Origin: Streptomyces rhizoryzae
GTDB lineage: Bacteria; Actinomycetota; Actinomycetes; Streptomycetales; Streptomycetaceae
Reading direction: 5' to 3'
Assembly: GCF_023155275.1 (NCBI RefSeq)
Contig: NZ_JALMUV010000023.1
Span: 1-64,000, forward strand
Length of the DNA stretch: 64,000 nt
The translations under genes were made by a program, and so were the position numbers. The notes under the pieces were generated by a model that saw only the letters and a program-made list of their open reading frames with translations, was not told the origin of the DNA and searched no databases. Of this stretch, positions 1-8,356 are shown one piece after another (the first letter of the stretch is position 1; the number at the start of each line of letters is the position of its first letter).

Positions 1-38
1 CCTCCACCTCCGCCCCCACCTCCGAGAACGGAACTCCC

Positions 39-551
39 ATGGCCACCACCTGGACCACCCGTCCCGAGACTCCCGAGGACGCCACCGCCATCCGTGCGGT
101 CAACCTCGCCGCCTTCCCGGCCGCGGCCGAAGCCGACCTGGTAGACGCCCTGCGCGCCGACCCGGACGCCTGGATCGACGGCCTCTCCCTGGTCTCCGCG
201 GCGCCGGACGGTACCGTCGCCGGGCACGCCCTGCTCACCCGCTGCCACATCGGCGGCCGGCCCGCCCTGGCCCTGGCCCCGTGCGCCGTGCTGCCGGACC
301 ATCAGCGCCAGGGCGCCGGGACGGCCGCCGTCCGCGCCGCACTCGACGCCGCCCGCGCCAAGGGCGAGAGCCTCGTGGTGGTCCTCGGCCATCCCGGCTA
401 CTACCCCCGGTTCGGCTTCGCCCCTGCCTCCCGCTTCGGCATCCGCGCCCCGTTCGACGTCCCCGACGAGGCGCTGATGGCCCTCACCCTGGACACCTCC
501 CGTCCCGTACCGTCCGGCGTGATCCGCTACCCGGCGGCATTCGGCGTGTGA
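39..551 (+). CDS. GNAT family N-acetyltransferase (YhbS-like)
   Basis: A complete 170-residue GNAT protein that would transfer an acetyl group from acetyl-CoA to an unidentified amine. The acetyl-CoA pyrophosphate loop is visible as Q-R-Q-G-A-G-T (about residues 89-95), preceded by the beta-4 segment ALAPCAVLP, and followed by the YYPRFGF segment (about 123-129), which is typical of the YhbS subgroup of predicted acetyltransferases. A purine-rich stretch (gagaacgga) precedes the ATG. It lies alone at the window start, and the next gene is 364 bp away on the other strand. The substrate cannot be deduced. Confidence 0.85.
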   Translation: MATTWTTRPETPEDATAIRAVNLAAFPAAAEADLVDALRADPDAWIDGLSLVSAAPDGTVAGHALLTRCHIGGRPALALAPCAVLPDHQRQGAGTAAVRAALDAARAKGESLVVVLGHPGYYPRFGFAPASRFGIRAPFDVPDEALMALTLDTSRPVPSGVIRYPAAFGV

Positions 552-914
552 CCGCCTCCGGGCCTCGCCACGCGGTGCCCCGGCGGGCCCCGGCGCATCC
601 GGTGCGCGGCCGCAGGCGGCTTGCGCTCGCTGTAGCCGGCTTGCGGCGCATCCGGCTTGCGGCGGTCGTGCCCGGCTCGGTGCCGCGTCCGGGTTGCGGT
701 GGCCGTACCCGGTTGGCTGCCGTGTCTGACTTACGGCCGTGCCCGGCTCCCGGTGGCCGTGCCGGCTCGCGCCCGCGCATGGCATGCGGTCGTGCCTGGC
801 TGACGGACGTCCCCGGCTCGCTGCCGCGTCCGGGTCATGGCGCCCGCACCTGGCTCGCGCCCCCACCTCGCGGGCGGCCGTGCCCGGCTTGCGGACGTGC
901 CCGGCCGCCGGGCG
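552..914. repeat. Gene-free stretch of degenerate GC-rich repeats
   Basis: No believable gene is seen in this 363-bp convergent gap between the acetyltransferase and the P450. It is built from imperfect copies of two short words, GGCCGTGCCCGGCT (for example near 733, 755 and 881) and GGCTTGCGG (near 640, 654 and 887), plus two copies of CTGCCGCGTCCGGGT-like sequence near 692 and 822. The spacing is irregular, so this is neither a CRISPR nor a clean tandem array. It may be decayed coding sequence or a slippage-grown intergenic repeat that also serves for termination. Confidence 0.5.
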
Positions 915-2159
915 TCAGTCGGCGTCCCAGGTGACGGGGAGGCGTTGCACGCCATGGAGCGTCAGGTCCGTGCGCGGGGGCACCTCCTCCACAGGTATGG
1001 CCAGCCGCAGGGTCGGGAAGCGGGTCAGGAGCGCCGGGAAGGCGACCCGCATCTCGACCCGGGCCAGCTGCTGGCCCAGGCACTGGTGGATGCCGTGGCC
1101 GAAGGACAGATGGCCGGTCGCCTTGCGGCGCAGGTCCAGCCGGTCGGGTTCGGGGAAGCGCAGCGGATCGCGGTTGGCGGCCTGCACCGAGAGGGTGACC
1201 GACTCGCCGGCCCGGATCAGCTGCCCGGCGAGCTCGACGTCCTCCAGCGCCGTCCGGACGCCGGTGTGCGCGATGGACAAATACCGCATCAGCTCTTCCA
1301 CCGCCTGGTCGGCGAGACCAGGGTCGGCGCGCAGCGCGTCGGCCTGCTCGGGGTGGGTGAGCAGGGCGAAGGTGCCGAGCGCGAGCATGTTCGAGGTGGT
1401 GTCCAGTCCCGCCCCCAACAGGAAGCTGCCTATGCCGGCCAGTTCCTCATCGGTGAGATCGCTGCCGGTCAGATCGCTCAGCAGATCGTCGGTGGGCCGC
1501 GCCCGCTTGGCGACGACCAGTTCCCGGACGTACTCCTGGAGCGCGGCCAGGGCGGCGTACTGGTCCTCCAGCGTCCCGTCCGTGCTGCTCGCCGCCAGCG
1601 CGTGGTGCTGGAAGCGATCGCGGTCGGCGTAGGGGACGCCGAGCAGTTCGCAGATCATCAGGGCGGGGACGGGGTGGGCGTACGCCGCCACCAGGTCCAC
1701 CCCCGGGCCCCGGCGCGCCATGGCGTCCAGATGCTCGGCGGTGATCTCCCCGACGCGGGAGGTCAGTTCGCGCATCCGGCGGACCGTGAACTTGCCCGTG
1801 AGCAGTCGGCGGTAGCGGGTGTGCTCGGGCGGGTCGATGCCGGTGAGGTCTCCGACCGGGGCCGGCGGGATCGTGGCGCTCTCGGCGCCAGGGAGGGGGA
1901 AGGGGATGTGCATCAGCTCGTAGCGCGAACTGAAGCGCGCGTCGGCGGTCACCGCACGGACGACGGAGTAGCCGGTGGCGAGCCAGCCGAGGTGCCCGTC
2001 GGGGTAGCGCATCCGGCGGAGCGGCTGCTCCGCGCGCAGCGCCGCCAGCTCGGCGGGCGGACCGAACGGGCACCCGGCGGGTCGTGCGAACGGTAACCCG
2101 TCGAGCGGTGCGGGCGAGGGGGACTGTGCGGACGATGCGTGCGATGGTGTGTTCTCCAT
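915..2159 (-). CDS. Cytochrome P450
   Basis: A 414-residue soluble bacterial P450, a haem-thiolate monooxygenase that needs a ferredoxin and reductase encoded elsewhere. The I-helix oxygen-binding motif AGLDTTS is at 250-256, the K-helix E-x-x-R at Glu289-Arg292, and the haem loop F-G-H-G-I-H-Q-C-L-G at 353-362 with Cys360 as iron ligand. The ATG at 2159 (MENTPSH) was preferred because the frame stays open upstream but the extra ~168 residues are low-complexity antisense of the neighbour; the chosen length is normal for CYP105/107-type enzymes. The closest redox or biosynthetic partner is not obvious. A run of 10-bp repeats lies upstream. The substrate is unknown. Confidence 0.93.
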   Translation of the reverse strand: MENTPSHASSAQSPSPAPLDGLPFARPAGCPFGPPAELAALRAEQPLRRMRYPDGHLGWLATGYSVVRAVTADARFSSRYELMHIPFPLPGAESATIPPAPVGDLTGIDPPEHTRYRRLLTGKFTVRRMRELTSRVGEITAEHLDAMARRGPGVDLVAAYAHPVPALMICELLGVPYADRDRFQHHALAASSTDGTLEDQYAALAALQEYVRELVVAKRARPTDDLLSDLTGSDLTDEELAGIGSFLLGAGLDTTSNMLALGTFALLTHPEQADALRADPGLADQAVEELMRYLSIAHTGVRTALEDVELAGQLIRAGESVTLSVQAANRDPLRFPEPDRLDLRRKATGHLSFGHGIHQCLGQQLARVEMRVAFPALLTRFPTLRLAIPVEEVPPRTDLTLHGVQRLPVTWDAD

Positions 2160-2330
2160 GGCGTCATGATGGCACACTTTTGGCGCCATGGCGAGTGTCG
2201 TGGTGGCGTCGGGTGGGTGAGGTGAAGGGTGGAGCGGCTTTCGGCCGGGCTGAGGGTCGACCGGCAGCGCGTCTGGCGCTGCGCGGTCATTGCGCCACCG
2301 TTCTTGTGGTGCCAGGTGGGGTTTTGCTGT

Positions 2331-2380
2331 GGCGTCCGGTGGCGCCCGGTGGCGCCCAGTGGCGCCTGGTGGTGCCATGG
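2331..2380. repeat. Five tandem 10-bp repeats, GGYGYCYRGT-like
   Basis: Five consecutive 10-bp units starting at 2331, 2341, 2351, 2361 and 2371 follow the pattern GGCGCCCGGT with one to four changes. They lie in the 266-bp gap between the P450 start and the end of the cupin gene. Single TGGCGCC words also occur near 2178, next to the P450 start codon. A 10-bp period matches one DNA helical turn, so the units would present the same face to a bound protein, although replication slippage is equally possible. Confidence 0.6.
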
Positions 2381-2425
2381 AGGGTTTGTGAGGTTCGGGC
2401 GCAGGCGTTCGGTCGCGTCCTGCCG

Positions 2426-2824
2426 TCAGCCCTCCGGATAGAAGACGAACAAGGTGCACCCCGTCGTCGTCTGCGGTACGTGCCAGGAGCCGGCGGGGGC
2501 GTGGAGGAACGAGCCGGCCGGATAGTCCCGTTCGCCGTCGTTGAAGACGCCCGAGACCACGAACACCTCCTCGGGGCCGGGTTCGTGGACGTCGATGCCC
2601 TCCCAGTGGCTGCCCGCGTCCATCTCCAGGACCTGGGCCGCGGCGCCGTTCTCCCCGGTCCACAGCGGTCGCAGCCGGATGCCGGGGAACAGTTCGCGGA
2701 CCGGTGCGTCCGCCACGGCGGACCAGGCGTAACCAGGCGGATTCTGCGCCGGGTTCGGGTCGTTCGGGTCGTTCGGGTTGTCCGGAGTGTTTTGGTTGGC
2801 CGGTATGTGCTGGTGCGTTGTCAT
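2426..2824 (-). CDS. Cupin-domain protein
   Basis: A 132-residue single-domain cupin. After a short Asn/Pro/Asp-rich N-terminus (DNPNDPNDPN, from an imperfect DNA repeat), the cupin barrel runs from about residue 35 to the end, with motif 1 at ~75-95 (GSHWEGIDVHEPGPEEVFVV) and motif 2 at ~105-122 (YPAGSFLHAPAGSWH). It retains several His and Glu positions for a metal, as in ChrR-like cupins. The start at 2824 (MTTHQHIP) excludes an N-terminal extension that would overlap the divergent regulator. Only 70 bp separate it from the GlxA-type regulator, which is the likely controller. The substrate is unknown. Confidence 0.8.
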   Translation of the reverse strand: MTTHQHIPANQNTPDNPNDPNDPNPAQNPPGYAWSAVADAPVRELFPGIRLRPLWTGENGAAAQVLEMDAGSHWEGIDVHEPGPEEVFVVSGVFNDGERDYPAGSFLHAPAGSWHVPQTTTGCTLFVFYPEG

Positions 2825-2894
2825 GGGGTCAGCTTTGCGGGGCGGCGGCGAGCAGCCGAGTGTCAGGAAAGACATCCTGCGGTACTTTTCTGCC

Positions 2895-3854
2895 ATGAAT
2901 GCCGTCCACCGTGTGGTCGCCCTCGTGCGCCCACCGCAGTCGACCTTCGAACTGGGCTGTGCGGCCGAGGTGTTCGGGATCGAGCGCGGGGGAGTGCCGG
3001 TCCGCTACGCCTTCGGGGTGTGCACGGAACGGCCCGGCCCGGTGGCCACCCTCGCCGGGTACGACATGCTCGTGGCGGACGGACTGGCCGCCCTCGACCG
3101 CGCCGACACCGTCGTCATCCCCGGGTGGCTGCCCCCGGAGGACCCGCCCTCACCCGCCGTCGTCCAGGCCCTGCGGCGCGCGCACGGGCGCGGCGCGCGG
3201 CTGGTCAGCATCTGCTCGGGCGCCTTCGCGCTGGCGCACACCGGGCTGCTGGACGGGCGGCGGGCCACCACCCACTGGGCGCGCGCCGGCCAGCTGGCCG
3301 AGCTCTTCCCGGCCGTCCGGGTGGACCCGGACGTGCTGTACGTGGACCACGGCGACCTGGCCACCAGCGCCGGTTCCGGGGCCGGTATCGACCTGTGCCT
3401 GCACCTGGTGCGCGCCGACCACGGCGCCGGTTACGCCGCTCAGGTCGCCCGCAGCATGGTCATGCCGCCGCACCGCGAGGGCGGGCAGCTCCAGTACACC
3501 GCCCCGCCGCACCCGGTCCAGATGGACGGTTCGCTGGCGCCGCTCCTGGAGTGGATGACCACCCGGCTCGGCGAACCGCTCACCGTCGAGGAACTGGCCG
3601 CCAGGGAAGGGTTGTCGGCCCGTACGCTGGCCCGCCGGTTCGCCGACCAGCTCGGCGAGAGCCCCGGGCAGTGGCTGCTCGCCCGGCGCATCGCCGCCTC
3701 CCGCGAGCTGCTGGAGTCCACCGACCTGCCCCTGGAGGCCATCGCCCGCCGCGTCGGCCTGTCCTCGGCCACCAACCTCCGCCGCCGCTTCCTGCGGGCC
3801 CTGGGGACGACACCGGGCGCCTACCGGAGGGCGTTCCGGGCCGCCGGGGAGTGA
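2895..3854 (+). CDS. GlxA-type AraC family transcriptional regulator
   Basis: A 319-residue regulator with an N-terminal DJ-1/PfpI-like (class I glutamine amidotransferase-like) domain at ~5-190 and a C-terminal double helix-turn-helix AraC domain at ~215-312. The nucleophile-elbow-like segment SICSGAF is kept (~113-119). The AraC signature is clear at the end (LSSATNLRRRFLRALGTTPGAYR). The ATG at 2895 was chosen over an upstream in-frame start because it gives the family length and leaves a 70-bp divergent promoter shared with the cupin gene. It probably activates or represses that cupin; the ligand is unknown. Confidence 0.9.
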   Translation: MNAVHRVVALVRPPQSTFELGCAAEVFGIERGGVPVRYAFGVCTERPGPVATLAGYDMLVADGLAALDRADTVVIPGWLPPEDPPSPAVVQALRRAHGRGARLVSICSGAFALAHTGLLDGRRATTHWARAGQLAELFPAVRVDPDVLYVDHGDLATSAGSGAGIDLCLHLVRADHGAGYAAQVARSMVMPPHREGGQLQYTAPPHPVQMDGSLAPLLEWMTTRLGEPLTVEELAAREGLSARTLARRFADQLGESPGQWLLARRIAASRELLESTDLPLEAIARRVGLSSATNLRRRFLRALGTTPGAYRRAFRAAGE

Positions 3855-4097
3855 GCCGGGCCGCCGGGGGCGAGCCGGCGGGGACGGGGAGCGGCTGTGC
3901 GGCTGTGGTGTGATGGAGCGGTGGAGTCGGCGCGGGCCGTCGGACGGAGGCGGCGACGGCGACGGCGACGGAGTCGGGTGGGGACGGGCCTCGCCCAGGG
4001 ACGCACGGGGCCGCCGGGTGGCGAGCCGGGGCAGGGCGCACGACGTGGCCTGGCTTGTGCGCCGTGTGGTGGGAACGACGGGAGGTTGAGGTTCCGG

Positions 4098-5108
4098 ATG
4101 AGTGTGCGGTACTCGGGGGAGCGGGCCGTGGTCCGCTGCGACCAGTGCCCGGGGCGGCCGGTACTGCCCACCCACCGGGAGGAGACCGACCCCCGCCGCT
4201 GCGTCCGCTGCCAGGGCGAGCACCGCTGGCTGCCGCAGCCGCACCCCGAGGACCACCTGTGCCGGGTGTGCCGCCGGGAGTGCCCCGACTGCCAGGCGCT
4301 GACCCCCGACGGCGGGCGCTGCCGAGCCTGCCGGGGCCTGTGCCGGACCTGCTCGGCGCCGCTGCCGGACCGCGGTCCCGTCGCGGACGCGGTCGTGCAC
4401 GTCGCTCCGGAACGCCGCAAGGACCACCGCCACCGGTGGGACCGGACCTACTTCGCGCGCACCTGGGACCGGGACCGGTGCGATGCCTGCCAGGAGGCGC
4501 CGACCGGGTCCGACCCGGTGCGCACGGTGCTGTCCGCGCTGCCGGACAAGGTGGTCCGGGCCTGCGGCGGCGCGGTGCCGCCCGCCGTCGTCGAGACCGT
4601 GCGCAGCGAGCTGTGGCACCGGACCGCCCGCCAGCTGGCCGCCCGGATCGAGCGCCGCTGGTGGTCCGGCTGGGCCGCGCGCCCGCTCAGCCGCCCGGAG
4701 ACCGCAGACCGGGAGGGCTACCGCCCCGACGACGTCGCCCTGTGGCTGCTGGCCCCCACCCCGTGCGCCGGGGGCTGCGAGGACGGCTGGCGGCCCGCCG
4801 GGCGGACCGGTCCGGACGACGTGCCCTGCCCGGTGTGCCGGGGCGGCCGGGTCCCGACCGCGCGGCGCGCCGCGGAGGAGGACGAGGAGCGCGAGCCCGC
4901 CACGGCCGCGGACCGGACCACCGCCGAGGCCGTGGCGTACCGGCCGCCGATGCGCGAGTGCCCCGGCAAGGACGGGACCTGCGGCGTACCGGTCGCCGAC
5001 CCCTACCCTCGGTGCCCGGCCTGCCTCGACTGGCCGTGGTGCGCCTGCCGGCGGCGCCGCTACGACCCGGACCGGGCCACCTGCTGCGCCGCCTGCGCCG
5101 CGCGGTGA
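4098..5108 (+). CDS. Cysteine-rich multi-zinc-ribbon protein, function unknown
   Basis: A 336-residue protein that I do not recognise by function. It is dominated by C-x2-C pairs along its length: CDQC, CVRC, CRVC, CPDC, CRAC, CRTC, CDAC, CPVC, CPAC, CCAAC and others, with interspersed His, as in arrays of small zinc ribbons. The middle (about 120-215) is a Cys-poor alpha-helical segment containing paired Trp residues (RRWWSGWAARPLSR). No catalytic motif or signal peptide is seen. The ATG at 4098 follows GGGAGG at 4080-4085. The gene stands alone between the AraC regulator and the dehydrogenase. A role in nucleic-acid or protein binding is only an inference from the zinc-ribbon look. Confidence 0.75.
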   Translation: MSVRYSGERAVVRCDQCPGRPVLPTHREETDPRRCVRCQGEHRWLPQPHPEDHLCRVCRRECPDCQALTPDGGRCRACRGLCRTCSAPLPDRGPVADAVVHVAPERRKDHRHRWDRTYFARTWDRDRCDACQEAPTGSDPVRTVLSALPDKVVRACGGAVPPAVVETVRSELWHRTARQLAARIERRWWSGWAARPLSRPETADREGYRPDDVALWLLAPTPCAGGCEDGWRPAGRTGPDDVPCPVCRGGRVPTARRAAEEDEEREPATAADRTTAEAVAYRPPMRECPGKDGTCGVPVADPYPRCPACLDWPWCACRRRRYDPDRATCCAACAAR

Positions 5109-5149
5109 CGGGTTGACGGGGGCGGAGCGGAAAAGGGGGCGCCGGGCCG

Positions 5150-6190
5150 TCAGCGCGTGCGTCCCGCCTCCGTGTGGGCGAGCACCATCCGGAAGCGCGC
5201 GGTGCCGGCGAGCATCTTGCCGTACGCCTCGTTGACCTGCTCCAGCGGCATCGTCTCGACCATCGGGCGGATGCCCTGCCGGACGCTGAACGCCATGGTG
5301 TCCTCGATGTCCTGGGCGGTGCCCGACGGATGGCCGCGGACCACCCGGGCCCGCATCAGCAGCTGCGTCGGGCTGATACGCAGCGGCTCGGTGTCGGCGC
5401 CGATGACGACCAGTTCGCCGCGGTGGGCCAGTCCGTCCACGGTGGCCGTGATGGCGGCGGAGTTGGCGGCGGTGGCCAGCACCACCTTGGCGCCCCCGAG
5501 GGATTGCAGGGCCTCCGCGACGGGGGTGCCGGCGGTGCTGTCGACGTAGTGGTGGGCGCCCAGCTCCTTGGCGAAGTCCGCCTTGTCGGCGCCGCGTGCG
5601 ATCGCCACCGTCTCGAAGCCCATCGCGGCCGCGAACCGCACGCCCAGGTGGCCCAGGCCGCCCAGGCCCAGCACCGCGACCAGGTCCCCCGGCCGGGCCG
5701 CGCTGCGCCGCAGCCCGTTGTACGTGGTCACGCCCGCGCAGGCCATCGGAGCCGCGTCCGCCGCGGACAGCCCGGTGGGGATCCGCGCCAGCGCGTCGGC
5801 CGGTGCGAGCACCTCCGCGCCGAAGCCGCCGTCGTACGCCCAGCCCGGCACCTTCAGCTCCTCGCAGACGATGAAGTCGCCCTGCCGGCAGGCCGCGCAG
5901 TGCCGGCAGCTGCCGCCGAACCAGCCCACCGCCACCCGGTCCCCGACCTGCCAGCGGCTGTCCGTGCCGTCCCCGACCTCCGCGATGCGCCCGGCGATCT
6001 CATGCCCGGTGACCAGCGGGAACTCGATGTCCGGCAGGGCGCCGTCGACGAACATGGCATCGCTGTGGCAGATCCCGCAGGCGTCCACGGCGATCCGGAC
6101 CTGGTGCGGACCCGGCTGCGGCGTCGTCCGCTCGACGATCTCGAAGGGCGCCCCGGCGGCGCCGACCTGCGCGACTCGGTAGCTGCTCAT
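5150..6190 (-). CDS. Zinc-dependent NAD(P)H alcohol dehydrogenase
   Basis: A 346-residue medium-chain dehydrogenase/reductase that oxidises an alcohol or reduces an aldehyde with NAD(P). Catalytic zinc ligands are visible in GICHSDAMFVDG (Cys near 40) and the G-H-E-I-A-G motif (His near 63, Glu 64). The structural-zinc lobe is GGSCRHCAACRQGDFIVCEE (four Cys near 95-110). The cofactor site is VLGLGGLGHLGV (about 172-183). The start at 6190 (MSSYRV) is followed directly by the typical beta-strand; a 14-residue upstream extension is possible but has no better ribosome site. No operon partner is seen, because the upstream neighbour is a gene fragment. Confidence 0.93.
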   Translation of the reverse strand: MSSYRVAQVGAAGAPFEIVERTTPQPGPHQVRIAVDACGICHSDAMFVDGALPDIEFPLVTGHEIAGRIAEVGDGTDSRWQVGDRVAVGWFGGSCRHCAACRQGDFIVCEELKVPGWAYDGGFGAEVLAPADALARIPTGLSAADAAPMACAGVTTYNGLRRSAARPGDLVAVLGLGGLGHLGVRFAAAMGFETVAIARGADKADFAKELGAHHYVDSTAGTPVAEALQSLGGAKVVLATAANSAAITATVDGLAHRGELVVIGADTEPLRISPTQLLMRARVVRGHPSGTAQDIEDTMAFSVRQGIRPMVETMPLEQVNEAYGKMLAGTARFRMVLAHTEAGRTR

Positions 6191-6363
6191 CTGGCTCTCT
6201 CCCCTGTGCCGGCTCGTGCGCTGCCGGTGCAACGGCCTCCTCCCCCCAGGACAGCAGTTCCGGGCCGATCACGCGCGCCGAGGCGGGGGCGGGGCGGGCG
6301 CGCCGGCGCGCGGTGGGGCCGCACCCCCGGGGCGCCACCGGGGCGCGGGGCCGGGTCCGCCGC

Positions 6364-6855
6364 TCAGCGCAGGGCGGGGAACGCCTCGGCGATCACCGCG
6401 GCGAGCTCGGTGCGGTGGGCATCCAGGGCGGTGCGCGGGGCCGCCGGGTCGTTCCACGGGCAGACCACGACCTCCTCGACCACGCCGGGCGGGATCCCGT
6501 GCGAGTGGGGCAGCCGGGCCGGTGCGTCGTAGGGGCCGACCTCGGCCGCGGAGGGCTTGCTGGAGACCGCGAGGGTGTCGGCCCACCCGTGGTCGTGGCC
6601 CTCGAACTTGAGGATCTTGGTGCGGCCGGTGAAGCCCCGGGCGGCCCGGACCGCGCCCTGGACGGCCTCGGAGCCGGAGTTCGCGTACTGAACGAGATCG
6701 GCGCACGGCACCAACGCGCAGATCTTTTCGGCCAGTTCGACCTCGGGGACATTGCAGGTGCCGAACATGGTGCCGGTCGCCAGGACACCCGTCAGGGCCT
6801 CGGTGAGCAGCGGATGGGCGTGGCCGAGGATCGCGCTGCCGTACGAGAGGAGGAA
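6364..6855 (-). pseudogene. Class III aminotransferase fragment (HemL-like)
   Basis: The translation begins with LLSYGSAILGHAHPLLTEAL (from 6852 downwards) and continues MFGTCNVPEVELAEKI and ANSGSEAVQGAVRAARG. This is the large-domain start of glutamate-1-semialdehyde-type PLP aminotransferases. It stops at 6364, after about 163 residues, well before the PLP lysine, so it cannot be an active enzyme. The 5' end is also missing: the frame meets a stop at 6859-6861, where an oppositely oriented SDR piece begins. Roughly 250 or more residues are lost at the C-terminus. Confidence 0.8.
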
Positions 6856-7172
6856 CCGTCAGCGCAGGTCCCCCGGCCGGATTCGATCGCCTTCACCGCC
6901 GCCGAGCACGCCGGCGCCGGGCTCACCCGCTCGCTCTCGCTCGACGGCCGCCGGTACGACATCGCCTGCGGCCAGATCGACGTCGGCAACATCACCCCGG
7001 TCGGCCGGGAGCAGCCCGCCGTCCGGCAGCCCGACGGGAGCACGCGGGTCGAGCCCACCATGGACGTGCGCCACGTCGTCGACATGGTGGTCGCGACGGC
7101 CGGTCTGCCGGTCGGGGTGAACGTCCAGTCGGTGCTGGTCATGCCGAGCGCCATGCCCTACGTCGGCCGGGG
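6856..7172 (+). pseudogene. SDR oxidoreductase C-terminal fragment
   Basis: The + frame reads SAQVPRPDSIAFTAAEHAGAGL, then TRSLSLDGRRYDIACGQIDVGN, and ends in VMPSAMPYVGRG, the familiar C-terminal half of a short-chain dehydrogenase. The N-terminal NAD(P)-binding half is absent, and the catalytic Y-x-x-x-K is changed to F-T-A-A-E, so both catalytic residues are gone. The natural stop after GRG is missing because the sequence joins another fragment at about 7172. It is a decayed relic inserted in opposite orientation between two minus-strand gene pieces. Confidence 0.75.
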
Positions 7173-7686
7173 CTGGACCGGCCACGTAAGCGGGGATGCG
7201 TTCCTCCTCGGGGAGGAGGTGCCAGGCGGCCCAGGCGAGCATGCGGTGCAGGCCGTCGAGGTGGGTGATGCCGTCCTTGACCCGCAGACCCGCGTAGTCC
7301 TCCCCGGTGACCGCCCGGGAGCTGAGGAAGAGCGGGGTGGGCGGCGCGGTGCGCTGGTGCAGCAGTTTGGCCCAGCAGACCGGGTTGGTGCGGGCGTAGT
7401 CGTCCTGCTGGGCGCGGAGCCGGGCGGCGGCGTCGGCGACGGTCAGCCCGGTCGGCGGGACCAGCTCCCGGCCGCCGCCCTCGCCCAGGTGCCAGGGCAG
7501 CATCACACCGAGGACGTCCTGCCGGCTGAGCAGGACCCGGGCCCACCGGCCGAGCAGGCGCTCGGCGTTGCGGACGTGGCCCTCCGCCTCGTCGTTGGTG
7601 TTCCCCTCGTGGGCCCGCCGCAGCGGGTGATCGGCGCGGAAGTCCCGCAGGACGGACGCGAAGCTGACGGTTTCCAGGATTCTCAT
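6859..7686 (-). CDS. Conserved hypothetical protein (DUF6309-like) with read-through C-terminus
   Basis: From the ATG at 7686 (MRILETVSFASVLRDF) the first ~171 residues look like an intact conserved family that I recall as DUF6309; that name is from memory and unverified. A ParB-like segment stands out: LRVKDGITHLDGLHRMLAWA at ~135-154. After IPAYVAG (about 7172) the reading frame runs on antisense through the SDR relic to a stop at 6859, adding ~104 residues of low-complexity sequence, so the original stop was probably lost at the junction. Its ATG overlaps the stop of the PhyH gene remnant (ATGA at 7683-7686), showing the two were once a translationally coupled pair. Function unknown. Confidence 0.5.
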   Translation of the reverse strand: MRILETVSFASVLRDFRADHPLRRAHEGNTNDEAEGHVRNAERLLGRWARVLLSRQDVLGVMLPWHLGEGGGRELVPPTGLTVADAAARLRAQQDDYARTNPVCWAKLLHQRTAPPTPLFLSSRAVTGEDYAGLRVKDGITHLDGLHRMLAWAAWHLLPEEERIPAYVAGPAPADVGHGARHDQHRLDVHPDRQTGRRDHHVDDVAHVHGGLDPRAPVGLPDGGLLPADRGDVADVDLAAGDVVPAAVERERAGEPGAGVLGGGEGDRIRPGDLR

Positions 7687-8116
7687 CGTGCCCACTCGGA
7701 TCGGTCGCGGTATTCGGTGAAGTGATGTTCCGTGAGAAGTTCCGGCCACCGGCCGTGCGCCAGGCCCAGTTCCCTCGCCCGGCGCAGCATGGGGCGCCAG
7801 TACGGTTTCACCGGCGCCAGCGGATTCCGGGGGTGTGGCAGGCCGCTATGGAATGTTCCTTGAGGCCGCTGTCCACCCAGTGGTGGGTCTCCGCGATGAG
7901 GCGCTCCACCAGTGCGTCGGGAAGAAAAGCGGGAAGGACGAGGTGGCCCCGCTCGGAGAATCGGCCGATCGCGGATCCGTCCGGGGCCGTGGCCCCGGGT
8001 ATCGCGTCCGCGGTGCTTTCTCGCTCGGTTCTCACCGGGTGCCCCTCCCGTGGAAAGCTTCCGTTGCGCGGAATTTCTTCCCCTTCACCGGATTGCGCGT
8101 CACCGGGACTTTCCAC
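7683..8116 (-). pseudogene. PhyH family dioxygenase, internally deleted
   Basis: Two pieces of one phytanoyl-CoA dioxygenase-like gene remain. The N-terminal piece (8116 to ~7830) contains GRFSERGHLVLPAFLPDALV and RLIAETHHWVDSGL. The C-terminal piece, in another frame, reads LRRARELGLAHGRWPELLTE then HHFTEYRDRSEWAR and stops at 7683, overlapping the next gene's ATG. The intervening core of a normal ~270-residue enzyme, with the iron-binding H-x-D and distal His, is missing at about 7806-7830, and the upstream frame ends there in a stop. It therefore cannot function as a 2-oxoglutarate/iron oxygenase. Confidence 0.7.
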
Positions 8117-8356
8117 ACCGGTAAGGCGGCGAAACGGCCGCCTTTACGGAACGCCCAATTCCGGGCTGGCTGGCGCGAAACAGCCGCTGCGGCGGTGGTT
8201 TCCCGCCAGCCGCACCAGCGCGGCGCGACCCCACCACCGCCGCACAGCCGCAGCCGTTACCCTGGCCGCCGCGCGCGAACCGGCCCGGCCGGGCGGGAGG
8301 CCGACCGGACCGCTCGCCGCACGGACCGGCACGTACCGAGAAGGAGCACGTTCACC

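Noticed and set aside
552..914. CRISPR array in the repeat-rich gap
   Set aside because: Repeats are degenerate with irregular spacing and there are no cas genes.
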